A DNA stretch of 64,000 bases from UBA2040 sp963977135 (GTDB lineage Bacteria > Bacteroidota > Bacteroidia > Flavobacteriales_D > Crocinitomicaceae). Of this stretch, positions 33,702 through 43,090 are shown piece by piece (the stretch's first letter is position 1; the number at the start of each line of letters is the position of its first letter). The notes under the pieces were generated by a model. That model had not been told where the DNA came from, ran no database searches, and saw only the letters and a list, made by a program, of their open reading frames with translations. Both the position numbers and the translations under genes were made by a program. The stretch is taken from NCBI GenBank assembly GCA_963977135.1, contig CAXBNN010000002.1, forward strand, positions 248,001 to 312,000, in the 5' to 3' direction.

Positions 33702-34238
33702 ATGAAAAAATTAAATACTATACTCTTATTAATTGTTTTATTGGCCGCAGGTCACACCTACTCCCAAGAGAAAAAGGCCGTAAAACCTAAGAAGTCAACT
33801 GAACAAAAATTTGCGGAAATCGACAAAAATAAAGATGGCTTTATCTCTCTTGCTGAATTGAAAAAAGTCGATGAAGAAGAGAAAGTTCAGGGTCATTTCA
33901 AAAAAATGGATGCTAATGCTGACAGTAAAATATCGAAAGAAGAATTTATAAAATATAAAAACGCCCAAACTGCTAAAAAACAAAAAGAAAAGGTTGAAAA
34001 AGAAGCAATAAAGAATGCTCCGAAACCAACATTAGAAGAAAAATTCGACAAAAAAGATAAGAACAAGGACGGTGTAATTACTGTGGACGAAATTAAAAAA
34101 GACAAAGGTGAAACGTTAAAAGACCAAGAAAACAAACTCAAAAAGATGGACGCCAATAAAGATGGGAAAGTAACAGAAGCTGAATACATCAAAGCTAAAA
34201 AAGCAAAGGCAGCGGAAAAAGCGAAAAAGAAGAAGTAG
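33702..34238 (+). CDS. Secreted four-EF-hand protein (D)
   Basis: 178 aa. Signal peptide (ending HTYSQ). Four EF-hand loops: DKNKDGFISLAE, DANADSKISKEE (Ser at position 6), DKNKDGVITVDE and DANKDGKVTEAE. Lys/Glu linkers and a Lys/Ala tail KAKAAEKAKKKK follow. More distant from A and C but the same layout (signal peptide, paired loops, basic end). It closes the cluster; no terminator hairpin was seen, only a short tandem repeat downstream. Confidence 0.85.
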   Translation: MKKLNTILLLIVLLAAGHTYSQEKKAVKPKKSTEQKFAEIDKNKDGFISLAELKKVDEEEKVQGHFKKMDANADSKISKEEFIKYKNAQTAKKQKEKVEKEAIKNAPKPTLEEKFDKKDKNKDGVITVDEIKKDKGETLKDQENKLKKMDANKDGKVTEAEYIKAKKAKAAEKAKKKK

Positions 34239-34248
34239 ATATTGGGTT

Positions 34249-34312
34249 ATTTGAAGCCTTAGGCATTTGAAGTGCTTCGCACATTTGAAGTACATCGCCA
34301 TTTTGAATTATT
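34249..34312 (+). repeat. Degenerate 17-bp tandem repeat
   Basis: Four units starting ATTTGAAG/ATTTTGAA at 34249, 34265, 34283 and 34300, 16-18 bp apart, with variable GC-rich middles (CCTTAGGC, TGCTTCGCAC, TACATCGCC). Non-coding. Confidence 0.6.
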
Positions 34313-34411
34313 CAAAAATATAGTGTCCTAAGAAGTCAATTTCATTTTTTCGCAACTCTTCGTAAGGTGGATTAAACTTGCATTTGTCAATAATTTTCAC
34401 TACATTATACC

Positions 34412-35098
34412 ATGAAAAAACAGATACTTGCATTACTAGTTACATTATTATTTACCTCTATACAATCAATTGGACAATCCTCTCTTAAATATGTGGACGC
34501 AACGATTGAATTCGCAGACGCTCAACGTCCTTGTATCCAGGTTAATCTTGACCCTGAGCCAAAAACTCTGAAAAAGGCCTGGAAAAGTTATCTAAAAGAC
34601 AACTATGATTTTAAGTTAAGTGGAATTGGTTTTTTAACAAACAAAGACCTTTTGACCGCGGAGGAAATACAAGTCAAAGCTATTTCTCCAAACACAATGG
34701 ATTTTTACACACACATCGTAGAAGATGAAAACGGTTCGGAAATGAAGGTATTTCTTCGTTTTGGTTATGATATTTACATAACCTCAAAAACTCATCCAAA
34801 AGAATACAAGGTTGTAACTGAAATAATGGATAATTTCTTGAAGAGTTATTTGCCCAAGTATTACAACGAATTAATAAAAGAAACGGAAAAACGAGTTTCT
34901 GATTTAAAGAAAGAAACGGAAGATTTAAAAGATGACATTTCCGATAACTCCGAAGAAATTAAAGATTTGAAAAAAGAAATTGAAGAACTTGAAAAAGAAT
35001 TGAAATCAAATTCTGAACTTTTATGGAAGGCTACAAAAAAACTGGAAAAAAGAAGTGAAAAGTTGGAACGGGTAAAAAATCAACTTAAAAATCTATAA
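34412..35098 (+). CDS. Secreted protein with C-terminal coiled coil
   Basis: 228 aa. A signal peptide (ending SIGQ) is followed by a mixed alpha/beta domain (about 22-150: YVDATIEFADAQRPCIQVNL, KAWKSYLKDNYDFKLSGIGF). A roughly 75-residue coiled coil with regular heptads and many Lys/Glu ends the protein (KKETEDLKDDISDNSEEIKD). I do not recognise the family. A near-consensus TAAACTTG box lies about 30 bp upstream. Convergent with the next gene, with a shared terminator. Confidence 0.8.
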   Translation: MKKQILALLVTLLFTSIQSIGQSSLKYVDATIEFADAQRPCIQVNLDPEPKTLKKAWKSYLKDNYDFKLSGIGFLTNKDLLTAEEIQVKAISPNTMDFYTHIVEDENGSEMKVFLRFGYDIYITSKTHPKEYKVVTEIMDNFLKSYLPKYYNELIKETEKRVSDLKKETEDLKDDISDNSEEIKDLKKEIEELEKELKSNSELLWKATKKLEKRSEKLERVKNQLKNL

Positions 35099-35125
35099 TC
35101 GATTTTTCTATATTCAAAATAATTC

Positions 35126-35153
35126 AACACCTCTAGAAATAGAGGTGTTTTAT
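35126..35153. terminator. Bidirectional terminator between convergent genes
   Basis: AACACCTCT pairs perfectly with AGAGGTGTT around AGAAAT, with T-rich sequence on both strands. Confidence 0.85.
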
Positions 35154-35158
35154 TTATG

Positions 35159-36574
35159 CTAAACCGCTAACTTTTTCAACATTTTTTTAAAAATTAATCC
35201 ATGAAATGGCAGAACCAAATACCAATAAATTCTACCCAAAAGTCCCTTCGGACGAAAAGTTGCAGTTTGGTATAATTCTCCATTGAGTGTTTTAAACTCG
35301 AGCCACGCTTCACCTGGCAATTTCATTTCGGCAAATAGTAAAAGTCGGCCTTCATCTTTGTTTGCATAAAGAACACGCCAAAAATCCAAAGCATCGCCTA
35401 CTGCAATTGACGAGGTATTTGTTCGGCCTCGACGCAAACCAACACCTCCAACCATTTTATCCATTAACCCTCTTATTTTCCATAAAAAATTAGCTGAATA
35501 CCAACCATTTTCACCGCCGATTCGCCAAATTTTATCAATACATTTTTCCCTCGATGAAAATGCTTTTTTCCTCTCATCTTTAAAACATCCATAGGAAGGA
35601 ACATTGATAAAATCAGAAATCGAAAAATTCATTACACCACTAATTTGAGCATCTTTCCAACTTGAGACAATAGAATCTGACTCAATTTTCATAAATGCCT
35701 TTTTCAATGCTTCTCGATAAGTTATTGGTTCAATTGACAGAATGGTATTTATATCATTATTGCGACATACCACTTCTACTTTCATGCTATTTACCAAAGC
35801 TACAGCTAAATTATAGGATGTTGATGTCACGAAATACAACCAATAAGAAGATAAACGCGGTGTCATTATCGGTACCGTCCAAATTTTTCTCCATAATCCT
35901 CTTTCATCGGCAAATTCGAGCAACATTTCCCGGTAAGTAAATATCTCCGGACCACCAATATCGAAGTTTTTATTGTACACTTTTTCCTCGCCAATTGCTT
36001 TGGTTAGAAAAGAGATTACGTCCGTCACTCCAATTGGTTGACATTTTGTATTAAGCCATTTTGGAGTAATCATGATTGGAAGTTTTTCAACCAAATCGCG
36101 GATAATTTCAAAAGATGCACTTCCAGATCCAATGATTATTCCAGCGCGTAAAGTGGTCAATGCAAAAGCACCTTTTTCTAATTCAATTTCTACATTTCGC
36201 CGGGAAGCTAGGTGTTTTGATAGTTTTGTTTCATTGATAATTCCACTTAAGTATATTACCTGTTTTACATGTGTATGCATCAAGCCGCGGCAGAAATTCT
36301 TAGCCGATTTAAGCTCCAAATCTTCATATTCTTTGGACGTCGACATGGAATGCACAAGATAAAACGCAACATCAATCTCTTTAGGAATTGTTGTTAATGA
36401 ATTTAAGTCCAACAAATCCAATTGCAAAACTTCAATATGTTCCTTCAAAGATTCTGGCGGGAAAAATCGTTCTGGATCGCGAACGGCACAGTACACTTTG
36501 TGTCCATTTTGAACCAAAAACGGCAATAATCTTTTGCCAATATAGCCAGTTGCACCTGTCAGTAGAATATTCAT
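35159..36574 (-). CDS. SDR/NAD(P)-binding protein with DUF2867-type C-terminal domain
   Basis: 471 aa. The N-terminal atypical SDR domain (about 1-290) starts NILLTGATGYIGKRLLPFL. It has VAFYLVHSMSTS, QVIYLSGI and LRAGIIIGSGSASFEIIRDL, typical of the NmrA/YbjT-like subgroup lacking the YxxxK pair. The C-terminal domain (about 320-471) is the SRPBCC-like DUF2867 (IWRIGGENGWYSANFLWKIR, RRGRTNTSSIAVGDALDFWR). Similar two-domain proteins are frequent in bacteria; the substrate is unknown. Monocistronic. Confidence 0.85.
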   Translation of the reverse strand: MNILLTGATGYIGKRLLPFLVQNGHKVYCAVRDPERFFPPESLKEHIEVLQLDLLDLNSLTTIPKEIDVAFYLVHSMSTSKEYEDLELKSAKNFCRGLMHTHVKQVIYLSGIINETKLSKHLASRRNVEIELEKGAFALTTLRAGIIIGSGSASFEIIRDLVEKLPIMITPKWLNTKCQPIGVTDVISFLTKAIGEEKVYNKNFDIGGPEIFTYREMLLEFADERGLWRKIWTVPIMTPRLSSYWLYFVTSTSYNLAVALVNSMKVEVVCRNNDINTILSIEPITYREALKKAFMKIESDSIVSSWKDAQISGVMNFSISDFINVPSYGCFKDERKKAFSSREKCIDKIWRIGGENGWYSANFLWKIRGLMDKMVGGVGLRRGRTNTSSIAVGDALDFWRVLYANKDEGRLLLFAEMKLPGEAWLEFKTLNGELYQTATFRPKGLLGRIYWYLVLPFHGLIFKKMLKKLAV

Positions 36575-36635
36575 TCAATTTATTTATTGCAGATTGAAAG
36601 TTCAATCTACCAAATAATAACAACATTGAATGCTT

Positions 36636-36643
36636 TAAGTTTG
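36636..36643 (+). promoter_or_regulatory. -7 element upstream of the VWA protein gene
   Basis: Perfect TAAGTTTG, leaving a leader of about 40 nt to the ATG at 36690. No clear -33 at proper distance. Confidence 0.45.
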
Positions 36644-36689
36644 AACCAAAAAAACAGTTCCTTGTACAGACCCATACAAAACATTCGAT

Positions 36690-38558
36690 ATGAAAGCAAT
36701 TATTACATTTTTACTATTCGCTTTATTTCAGCTTACTGCAAGTGCGCAATCTATTTCTGGAAACATGAACACTGTTCTCGAAGGAGAAAAAGTGGTGATG
36801 AAATATGGCAATGTAGATATTTATCAAGGGAAGAAATTGGTCAAAAGTGTTCTCACTGATGAACTTGGAAATTTCAATGTGAAACTAGATACAGGTGTTT
36901 ACAGATGTGAATTGCGTTACGATGGCTTTGCTCCTGTTTCGAAAACAATTGTTGTTCGTGGAGATGAAGTGGATGATTTTAAGGTCAAAGAATCGGCTGA
37001 AGGACTCGAGAAAATGCGCAAGGAAAGAGTAAAATCGGAAGCGTATTATCATAGTATTGCCAAAGATGGAATTTCTGAAATGTCGTCAGCACCTGTTAAA
37101 AATGAACTTGTTTCTGGAATGTCGGCAATGGGTAAAAAGTATTCCAAATTTAAATCCTCAGGCAAACAATCTGGCCCTTTGACGGCTGGAGAAGTAAATG
37201 ATTTTTCGAAATGGTCGCTTTGGAATGGGTATGCCAAAAGTGAATTTGCAACTACTGTAGATGCCTGGAATTTATTTCCTCGAGGCAGATATACCGTTCA
37301 AATCCAAAATCAAGATAGAATTCCCGTTGCAGATGCCATTGTGCGATTAACAAATGATGGAAAAACAATATTTGAAACACGCAGTGACAATACTGGAAAG
37401 GCAGAATTGTGGTTGACCATGCGAAATGAGAACCCAGAAATTAAAGGTAGATTGAAAATTGAAATTGAAAAAAATGGGAAGAAGGAACAAATCAATCGCG
37501 TAAAACTTTTCGATGATGGAATAAATCACGCTACCTTAAATGTTGATTGTGAGCAAACCGAAGTGGTTGATATTGCATTCGTTTTCGATGCTACAGGCTC
37601 TATGGGTGACGAGTTGCGTTTTCTACAAAACGAAATCAAGCAAATTATTTTCGATTCTAAAAAAGTCGATGATGACCTAGTTTTTCGTTTTGCAAATGTA
37701 TTTTTTCGAGACAAAGGCGATGATTATGTAACGAAAAACATGCCGTTTACAAGAGTATTAACTGAGGCCAATTCATACATTGATGAACAAACTGCAAATG
37801 GTGGTGGTGATCAACCAGAAGCAGTTGACGCCGCTTTGGAAACTGCTCTAAACGATTTGGAATGGAGCGAAGAAGCAAGAACTCGATTGTTATTTTTAAT
37901 CCTCGACGCGCCTCCACACAACACTCCCGAAGTAAAAGAAAATCTCGAAAGGCTCATGCGTTTGGCTGCTAAAAAAGGTGTTCGAATAATTCCAATTGGC
38001 GCTAGTGGAATGGACAAAAGCACAGAATACTTGATGCGAATTTTAGCTCTTGGAACAAATGGAACCTATACTTTTTTAACGGATCATAGCGGAGTTGGTG
38101 GAAGCCACATGGCACCAACAACAGATAAATTCGAAGTTGAAACCTTGAATCAATTGATGGTTCGGTTGATAAAAAGCTACACGTTCATGCCTGATTGTCA
38201 AAATAATATGGATGACTCTTTAATAACTCAACTTGATTCCACCGTTCAATATCCAATCCGTGATACAATCGCTGCAGATAGCACGGATAGTATTTCTTTA
38301 CCGATTAGAAATATGATTGAAATCAACTGGAGTTATTACCCTAATCCAACAAACGGAATACTCAACATTAAAGTTGATCGCGACGTTGAAGCGCTCTATA
38401 TTACCGATATTATGGGTAAACAAATAATGGTGGTCAACGAATTGTTCAAAGATCGTGTGAAACAAATTGACTTGTCCATGTTCCCTCGTGGCGTTTACTT
38501 GATTCGCTATCCGATTGGCGATAAATGGATCAGCGGAAAAGTAGTATTGCATAGATAA
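36690..38558 (+). CDS. Secreted von Willebrand factor A domain protein with T9SS sorting domain
   Basis: 622 aa. A signal peptide (ending TASAQ) is followed by a carboxypeptidase-regulatory-like beta domain (YQGKKLVKSVLTDELGNFNV ... YRCELRYDGFAPVSKTIVV) and a second such domain near 215-280. The VWA domain starts about residue 293 with VVDIAFVFDATGSMGDELRF; the MIDAS reads DATGS, a DxTGS form of DxSxS, and is followed by GGGDQPEAVDAAL and LLFLILDAPPHN. A type A T9SS sorting domain ends it (YYPNPTNGILNIKV). Probably a surface adhesion or metal-dependent binding protein. Confidence 0.88.
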   Translation: MKAIITFLLFALFQLTASAQSISGNMNTVLEGEKVVMKYGNVDIYQGKKLVKSVLTDELGNFNVKLDTGVYRCELRYDGFAPVSKTIVVRGDEVDDFKVKESAEGLEKMRKERVKSEAYYHSIAKDGISEMSSAPVKNELVSGMSAMGKKYSKFKSSGKQSGPLTAGEVNDFSKWSLWNGYAKSEFATTVDAWNLFPRGRYTVQIQNQDRIPVADAIVRLTNDGKTIFETRSDNTGKAELWLTMRNENPEIKGRLKIEIEKNGKKEQINRVKLFDDGINHATLNVDCEQTEVVDIAFVFDATGSMGDELRFLQNEIKQIIFDSKKVDDDLVFRFANVFFRDKGDDYVTKNMPFTRVLTEANSYIDEQTANGGGDQPEAVDAALETALNDLEWSEEARTRLLFLILDAPPHNTPEVKENLERLMRLAAKKGVRIIPIGASGMDKSTEYLMRILALGTNGTYTFLTDHSGVGGSHMAPTTDKFEVETLNQLMVRLIKSYTFMPDCQNNMDDSLITQLDSTVQYPIRDTIAADSTDSISLPIRNMIEINWSYYPNPTNGILNIKVDRDVEALYITDIMGKQIMVVNELFKDRVKQIDLSMFPRGVYLIRYPIGDKWISGKVVLHR

Positions 38559-38641
38559 GATTGCTGTTGAAGGAAATTGGCATTAAAACAACCATAATTT
38601 CCAGCATTTAGTACAATTAATTTTCATGAAGGCTTATCTTT

Positions 38642-40378
38642 ATGGACGTGAAAAAAGTCTTGTCCATTGCCATATCAAAGAAGCTGATAATTCTATTTCT
38701 GTCATTCCCATTGACTTTTGCAAGTCTATTGGGTCAAAAAACGAGTGATTATTCATACGAAACTATTAAAGATAGTGTCTACAAATGTGTTGATCAAAAT
38801 AAGGAACGTACGCAATTTTGGGTAGATTTCTATTTCTCCAAAGCTCGTAAAGAAAATAACTCCTTAGAAGAATGCAAGGCTTGGGAAAAAGCAATCAACG
38901 TAAGTCTTTATCAAAAGGATATCCAAAAGGCTTTAAAGCAATCGGAAGATCTATTTTCATGGGCTAAAAACTCAACGAACAAAGAAGTTGTTGGCCGAGC
39001 TTATCTTATTAAAGGGCAAATGAAAATGTATGAGCCCAACCTTAAAGCAGCTTTAGACAACTATTACGTCGCTTTGGAAATTGCCAAACCACTTAAGAAA
39101 AGTGATTTAAAAGAATTGGTTTTAAGCAGTATATCTAGTGTATTACAGTTTAGTGGTGACTATAAAAAGACACTTGAGATCCAGAGAGAAATGCTTGCTT
39201 TTTTTAAAGCAAAACAGATTGATTCGAATTATACCAAAACTAAAAAGAACCAACAAATAATCTATTTGAATGCAGCACTTGCAACTACTTTTCGCAAAAT
39301 GAATCTGATGGATTCAGCTGTTATCTGTGAAAAAAACATGACGAAGCTTTTAAAAGATGCCGATTCATGCACGAACAGTTTGCTCTTTATTTCTCAAGCT
39401 GAAAGAGCTTATAAAGAAAAGCGCTTTGCCGATGCAAAACCACTTTTTATTAAAACACAAACCTTTTGTCCGTCCGATGTCCCTTTAATGCAATTGAATT
39501 ACAAATACCAATTAGGCAAGGTAGAGCATGGTTTAAAAAACTACCTAGTTACAATCGAAATACTTCAATCTGGCCTTGATAATTACAAAGTTTTGCCGGA
39601 AGAGGAAGCTTACATGCTCGACTATTATAAGCTTCTGGCGAATGCCTATAAACAAACGAGTGATTTTCAGAAAGCCAATTTCTATTTTGAAAAATACATT
39701 CATTCTAGTGCAGAATCTGCAAAAATAAAGGGTGAAGCAAACAAAGCCTTTCGAGAAAAAGAAATGAAAGATTTCCAAATCGAATTGAAAAAATTGGAAT
39801 CTGAAAAAAAAGCACAAAGCAATTTTTTAAACTTAATACTCATATTTGGTTCTGGGTTCATACTTATCTTGCTTATTCTTTTGCTCCGATTCTACCGAAT
39901 TCGAAAAAAGAACGAAATTCGATTTGAGGAACTTTTATCCAAACTGAATTCTTCGGAGAACCAAGTAAATATTATCGATTCAAAGGATAGTGTATTGGAA
40001 GAAATTGCCACAAGTGATGTAGCTCCCGAAATTACAACTCAAATTCTTGATGGATTGAAAGACCTAGAGGAAAAACACTATTTTTTGAATTCCGAATGCA
40101 ATTCTTATAACGTTGCTAAGAAAATCAAAACCAATACATCGTATTTGTCGAAAGTGGTTAATCAAGAGTTTGAGAAAAATTTTAATACCTACATCAACGA
40201 TTTGCGAATTAATCATGCGATTGTTCAATTGAAAAATGATCAAAAATTTCGGTCCTACTCTATTCAATCCATTGCAGAAGATTTAGGTTATAAAAGTGCC
40301 GACTCGTTTACAAAATATTTCAAGTTGCACACAGGATTAAATCCTTCGTTCTATATTAAACAATTGAATACGCTCTAG
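38642..40378 (+). CDS. Membrane-anchored TPR protein with AraC-type DNA-binding domain
   Basis: 578 aa. An N-terminal hydrophobic segment (LIILFLSFPLTFASLL) precedes a TPR-like helical domain (about 40-380). A TM helix lies near 397-418 (LILIFGSGFILILLILLL), followed by a linker and a C-terminal AraC/XylS HTH (VAKKIKTNTSYLSKVVNQEF, then IQSIAEDLGYKSADSFTKYF). This is the one-component layout common in Bacteroidetes, with extracytoplasmic TPRs and a cytoplasmic HTH. Targets and ligand unknown; the neighbouring S9 peptidase operon is one candidate. Confidence 0.88.
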   Translation: MDVKKVLSIAISKKLIILFLSFPLTFASLLGQKTSDYSYETIKDSVYKCVDQNKERTQFWVDFYFSKARKENNSLEECKAWEKAINVSLYQKDIQKALKQSEDLFSWAKNSTNKEVVGRAYLIKGQMKMYEPNLKAALDNYYVALEIAKPLKKSDLKELVLSSISSVLQFSGDYKKTLEIQREMLAFFKAKQIDSNYTKTKKNQQIIYLNAALATTFRKMNLMDSAVICEKNMTKLLKDADSCTNSLLFISQAERAYKEKRFADAKPLFIKTQTFCPSDVPLMQLNYKYQLGKVEHGLKNYLVTIEILQSGLDNYKVLPEEEAYMLDYYKLLANAYKQTSDFQKANFYFEKYIHSSAESAKIKGEANKAFREKEMKDFQIELKKLESEKKAQSNFLNLILIFGSGFILILLILLLRFYRIRKKNEIRFEELLSKLNSSENQVNIIDSKDSVLEEIATSDVAPEITTQILDGLKDLEEKHYFLNSECNSYNVAKKIKTNTSYLSKVVNQEFEKNFNTYINDLRINHAIVQLKNDQKFRSYSIQSIAEDLGYKSADSFTKYFKLHTGLNPSFYIKQLNTL

Positions 40379-40433
40379 TATTCATAAACCAGAATTTTTC
40401 TATGTCCACCCTATATTTATAAATATGGGGTTA

Positions 40434-40475
40434 AAAAGCAGTCGTTCTGTACTCCAAACTGGCTTTTGCTTTATT
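40434..40475 (+). terminator. Probable terminator after the AraC-type regulator
   Basis: AAAAGCAGT faces ACTGGCTTTT with a one-base bulge, followed by a T-rich tract. Confidence 0.5.
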
Positions 40476-40625
40476 TATTTGATTTACAGTGCTTTAAATC
40501 ATACATTACAGCCCGATTTTCTTGAAAATAGGTTAGCTTTACTTTTCTAAGGATTTTATTCAAGCAATATTTGTCTTGTCGAATGCGACGTATCGGTCAA
40601 CTTTTAATCATATAAAAATAATAAT

Positions 40626-40742
40626 ATGGCACCAGACAAAAAATCGAAAACCATTCAGAAAATTCACATTGTGAAATTCGGAATTGGAATTGTAGCTGGA
40701 ATACTCGGCTATTTACTTGTAAAATTCATGCTAACTCTTTAA
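40626..40742 (+). CDS. 38-aa single-pass membrane peptide
   Basis: ATG 40626 to TAA 40742. A basic N-terminus MAPDKKSKTIQKIHIVK is followed by one TM helix FGIGIVAGILGYLLVKFML. It ends 18 bp before the S9 peptidase start, so it is likely co-transcribed. Positive-inside topology and tight spacing argue that it is real. No family recognised. Confidence 0.5.
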   Translation: MAPDKKSKTIQKIHIVKFGIGIVAGILGYLLVKFMLTL

Positions 40743-40760
40743 TTTAAACAAATATCAAAT

Positions 40761-43037
40761 ATGAAAACAATTATGAAAAATTTCGCAATAGCCATAGGCT
40801 TGATGATCTCGTCAAGTTTCGCCGTTTCCGCACAAGATATTTCTGGTGCATGGAAAGGAGCAATTACCGCGCAAGGAATGGAAATCGAATTAATTTTTAA
40901 TCTTTCGAAAGAAGACGGAAAATGGAAGTCAACTTTGGATGTTCCCATTCAAGGAGCAACCGATATTCCGATGGATCAGACAAACTTCGAAGCAAATGTT
41001 CTTACCGTAACTTCTTCTAAATTACAATTGAACTATTCAGGTAAACTTGAAAATGAAACGATTTCTGGAACATATGCGCAAGGAGGACAAGAATTTCCAT
41101 TAGTTTTGGCAAAAACCGTGAAAACATTGCCAGGAAATACAACATTACCTTCCTCTGAAAAGGAATTATCAATATTAGCAGCAAAAGAAAAAGGAAGCTT
41201 TAAGTATTCAGTTGAAGATTTCTTTAAAAGCCCAGAGGCCTCAAGTTTTAAACTTTCACCAAATGGTAAGTTTATTTCTTATCTGAAAAGAAATGATGAC
41301 GGCAAAAAGACTCTTTTTGTAAAAGATATTGCGACAGACAAAGAAAACTCTATCGTTAAAGATGGAGAGGATATCATAAAAGCCTATATGTGGGCGTCGA
41401 ATGACAGAATTCTATACATGAAAGATTCTGGTGGTGACGAAAACTTCCATTTCTTTGGGATTAATCTAGATGGTTCAAACAACATAGAATTGACTCCGTT
41501 TCCAGGTGTTAAGGCTGACTTAATGGAAACTTTAGAAGAAGACGATAATCACATAATTATCAGTTTGAACAAAGACAACAAACAACAGGAAGAACCATAT
41601 AAATTAAATATCAACACAGGTGAATTGACAAAACTATTCACCGTAAAAGAAGGAAGTAATCCTGTTTCTGGCTATCTGTTTGATAAGGATGGTGAGCTTA
41701 GAGGTATTTCTTACGTTGTAAATGGTGTTCAAAATCAATTCTTTTATAAAATTGATGGTGAAATGGTGGATTATCAAACCTTCGAAATGGATGATGTGTT
41801 CTCTCCTCTTGATTTTGATTATTCAACATCAAATCCTCATGATATCTATCTTGCATCAAACTTAAATAGCGATAAAACCGAAATCATTTTATACGACATT
41901 AAAGAAAGAAAGGAATTGAAAAAAATCTATTCTAACGATACGTATGACGTTTCTAGAATTCGTCTTTCTGAAAAAAGAAAGTATGAGTTAGACTATGTTT
42001 TGTACAACGGTGAAAAAACCATTGTTGTCCCTTTCAGTCCAGCTTATAAAAAAATTGATGCTCGTTTGAAAAAAGAATTTGGTAACAAGGCTGCATACGT
42101 TGTTGGTAGATCTAAAGATGAATCCATTCAGTTGATTGTTGTTACAAGCGACAAGATTGTTGCCGAATATTATACTTACAACTTGAAAACAGATAAAATC
42201 AAATTGTTGTATAAAATGTTACCTCAACTGAAAGAGAACGATATGGCAGAAATGCGCCCTATAACATTCACAAGTAGAGATGGAAAAACAATTCATGGTT
42301 ACATTACTTTACCCAAAGCAGCACTTGATGGTCAAAAAGTTCCATTAGTTGTAATGCCTCACGGTGGACCACAAGGTGTGCGTGATAGTTGGGGATTCAA
42401 TCCGGAAAATCAATTGTTTGCAAGTCGAGGTTATGCAACATTGAACGTTAACTTCAGAATTTCAGGAGGATACGGTAAAGAATTCATGACGGCTGGCTTC
42501 AAACAAATTGGTCGCGCTGCCATGGATGATGTGGAAGATGGAATTGCATACGTACTAAAACAAGGCTGGATTGAAAAAGATAAAATAGCTATATACGGCG
42601 CAAGTCACGGTGGATACGCTGTTTTGAGAGGAATGACTAAAACACCAGATTTGTATGCTTGTGGTGTTGATTACGTGGGTGTTTCTAACTTAAATACTTT
42701 CATGGGAACAATTCCTGCCTATTGGGAAAAATACCGTGATTTCTTGTACGAAACTTGGTACAACCCAAACATTCCAGAGGAAAAAGCGATCATGGATGAA
42801 ATCTCTCCTTCTTTGCACACAGATAAAATCAAGAAACCTTTGTTTGTCGTTCAAGGAGCAAATGATCCAAGAGTAAACATCGATGAAGCAGATCAGATTG
42901 TAGAAAAATTACGTGCTCGTGGAATTATAGTTCCATACATGGTGAAATATGACGAAGGTCACGGTTTCTACAAAGAAGAAAACAGATTGGACTTGTACAG
43001 AACCATGATGGGATTCTTTGCTGAGAATTTGAAGTAA
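40761..43037 (+). CDS. S9 family (prolyl oligopeptidase-type) secreted peptidase
   Basis: 758 aa. A signal peptide (ending FAVSAQ) is followed by a beta-propeller-like domain (about 150-490: SFKLSPNGKFISYLKR, AYMWASNDRILYMKDSG). The alpha/beta-hydrolase domain has the nucleophile in IAIYGASHGGYAVLRG, the Asp in VVQGANDPRVN and the His in YDEGHGFYKEEN. PLVVMPHGGPQGVRDSWGFN supplies the oxyanion region. It probably trims peptides in the periplasm. An N-terminal approximately 100-residue extension (GAWKGAITAQGMEIELIFNL) is lipocalin-like and unusual for the family. Confidence 0.92.
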   Translation: MKTIMKNFAIAIGLMISSSFAVSAQDISGAWKGAITAQGMEIELIFNLSKEDGKWKSTLDVPIQGATDIPMDQTNFEANVLTVTSSKLQLNYSGKLENETISGTYAQGGQEFPLVLAKTVKTLPGNTTLPSSEKELSILAAKEKGSFKYSVEDFFKSPEASSFKLSPNGKFISYLKRNDDGKKTLFVKDIATDKENSIVKDGEDIIKAYMWASNDRILYMKDSGGDENFHFFGINLDGSNNIELTPFPGVKADLMETLEEDDNHIIISLNKDNKQQEEPYKLNINTGELTKLFTVKEGSNPVSGYLFDKDGELRGISYVVNGVQNQFFYKIDGEMVDYQTFEMDDVFSPLDFDYSTSNPHDIYLASNLNSDKTEIILYDIKERKELKKIYSNDTYDVSRIRLSEKRKYELDYVLYNGEKTIVVPFSPAYKKIDARLKKEFGNKAAYVVGRSKDESIQLIVVTSDKIVAEYYTYNLKTDKIKLLYKMLPQLKENDMAEMRPITFTSRDGKTIHGYITLPKAALDGQKVPLVVMPHGGPQGVRDSWGFNPENQLFASRGYATLNVNFRISGGYGKEFMTAGFKQIGRAAMDDVEDGIAYVLKQGWIEKDKIAIYGASHGGYAVLRGMTKTPDLYACGVDYVGVSNLNTFMGTIPAYWEKYRDFLYETWYNPNIPEEKAIMDEISPSLHTDKIKKPLFVVQGANDPRVNIDEADQIVEKLRARGIIVPYMVKYDEGHGFYKEENRLDLYRTMMGFFAENLK

Positions 43038-43056
43038 AATAAGAAATTAATAAAGT

Positions 43057-43089
43057 GAAAAGGAACTCGAAAAGGTTCCTTTTTTTTTG
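43057..43089 (+). terminator. Terminator after the S9 peptidase
   Basis: AAGGAAC pairs with GTTCCTT around TCGAAAAG, then T9. It adjoins the stop codon of the convergent OmpA gene. Confidence 0.8.
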
Positions 43090-43090
43090 T

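Noticed and set aside
34249..34312. CRISPR-like array
   Set aside because: Units are adjacent, degenerate and only 16-18 bp long, with no spacers and no cas genes nearby.
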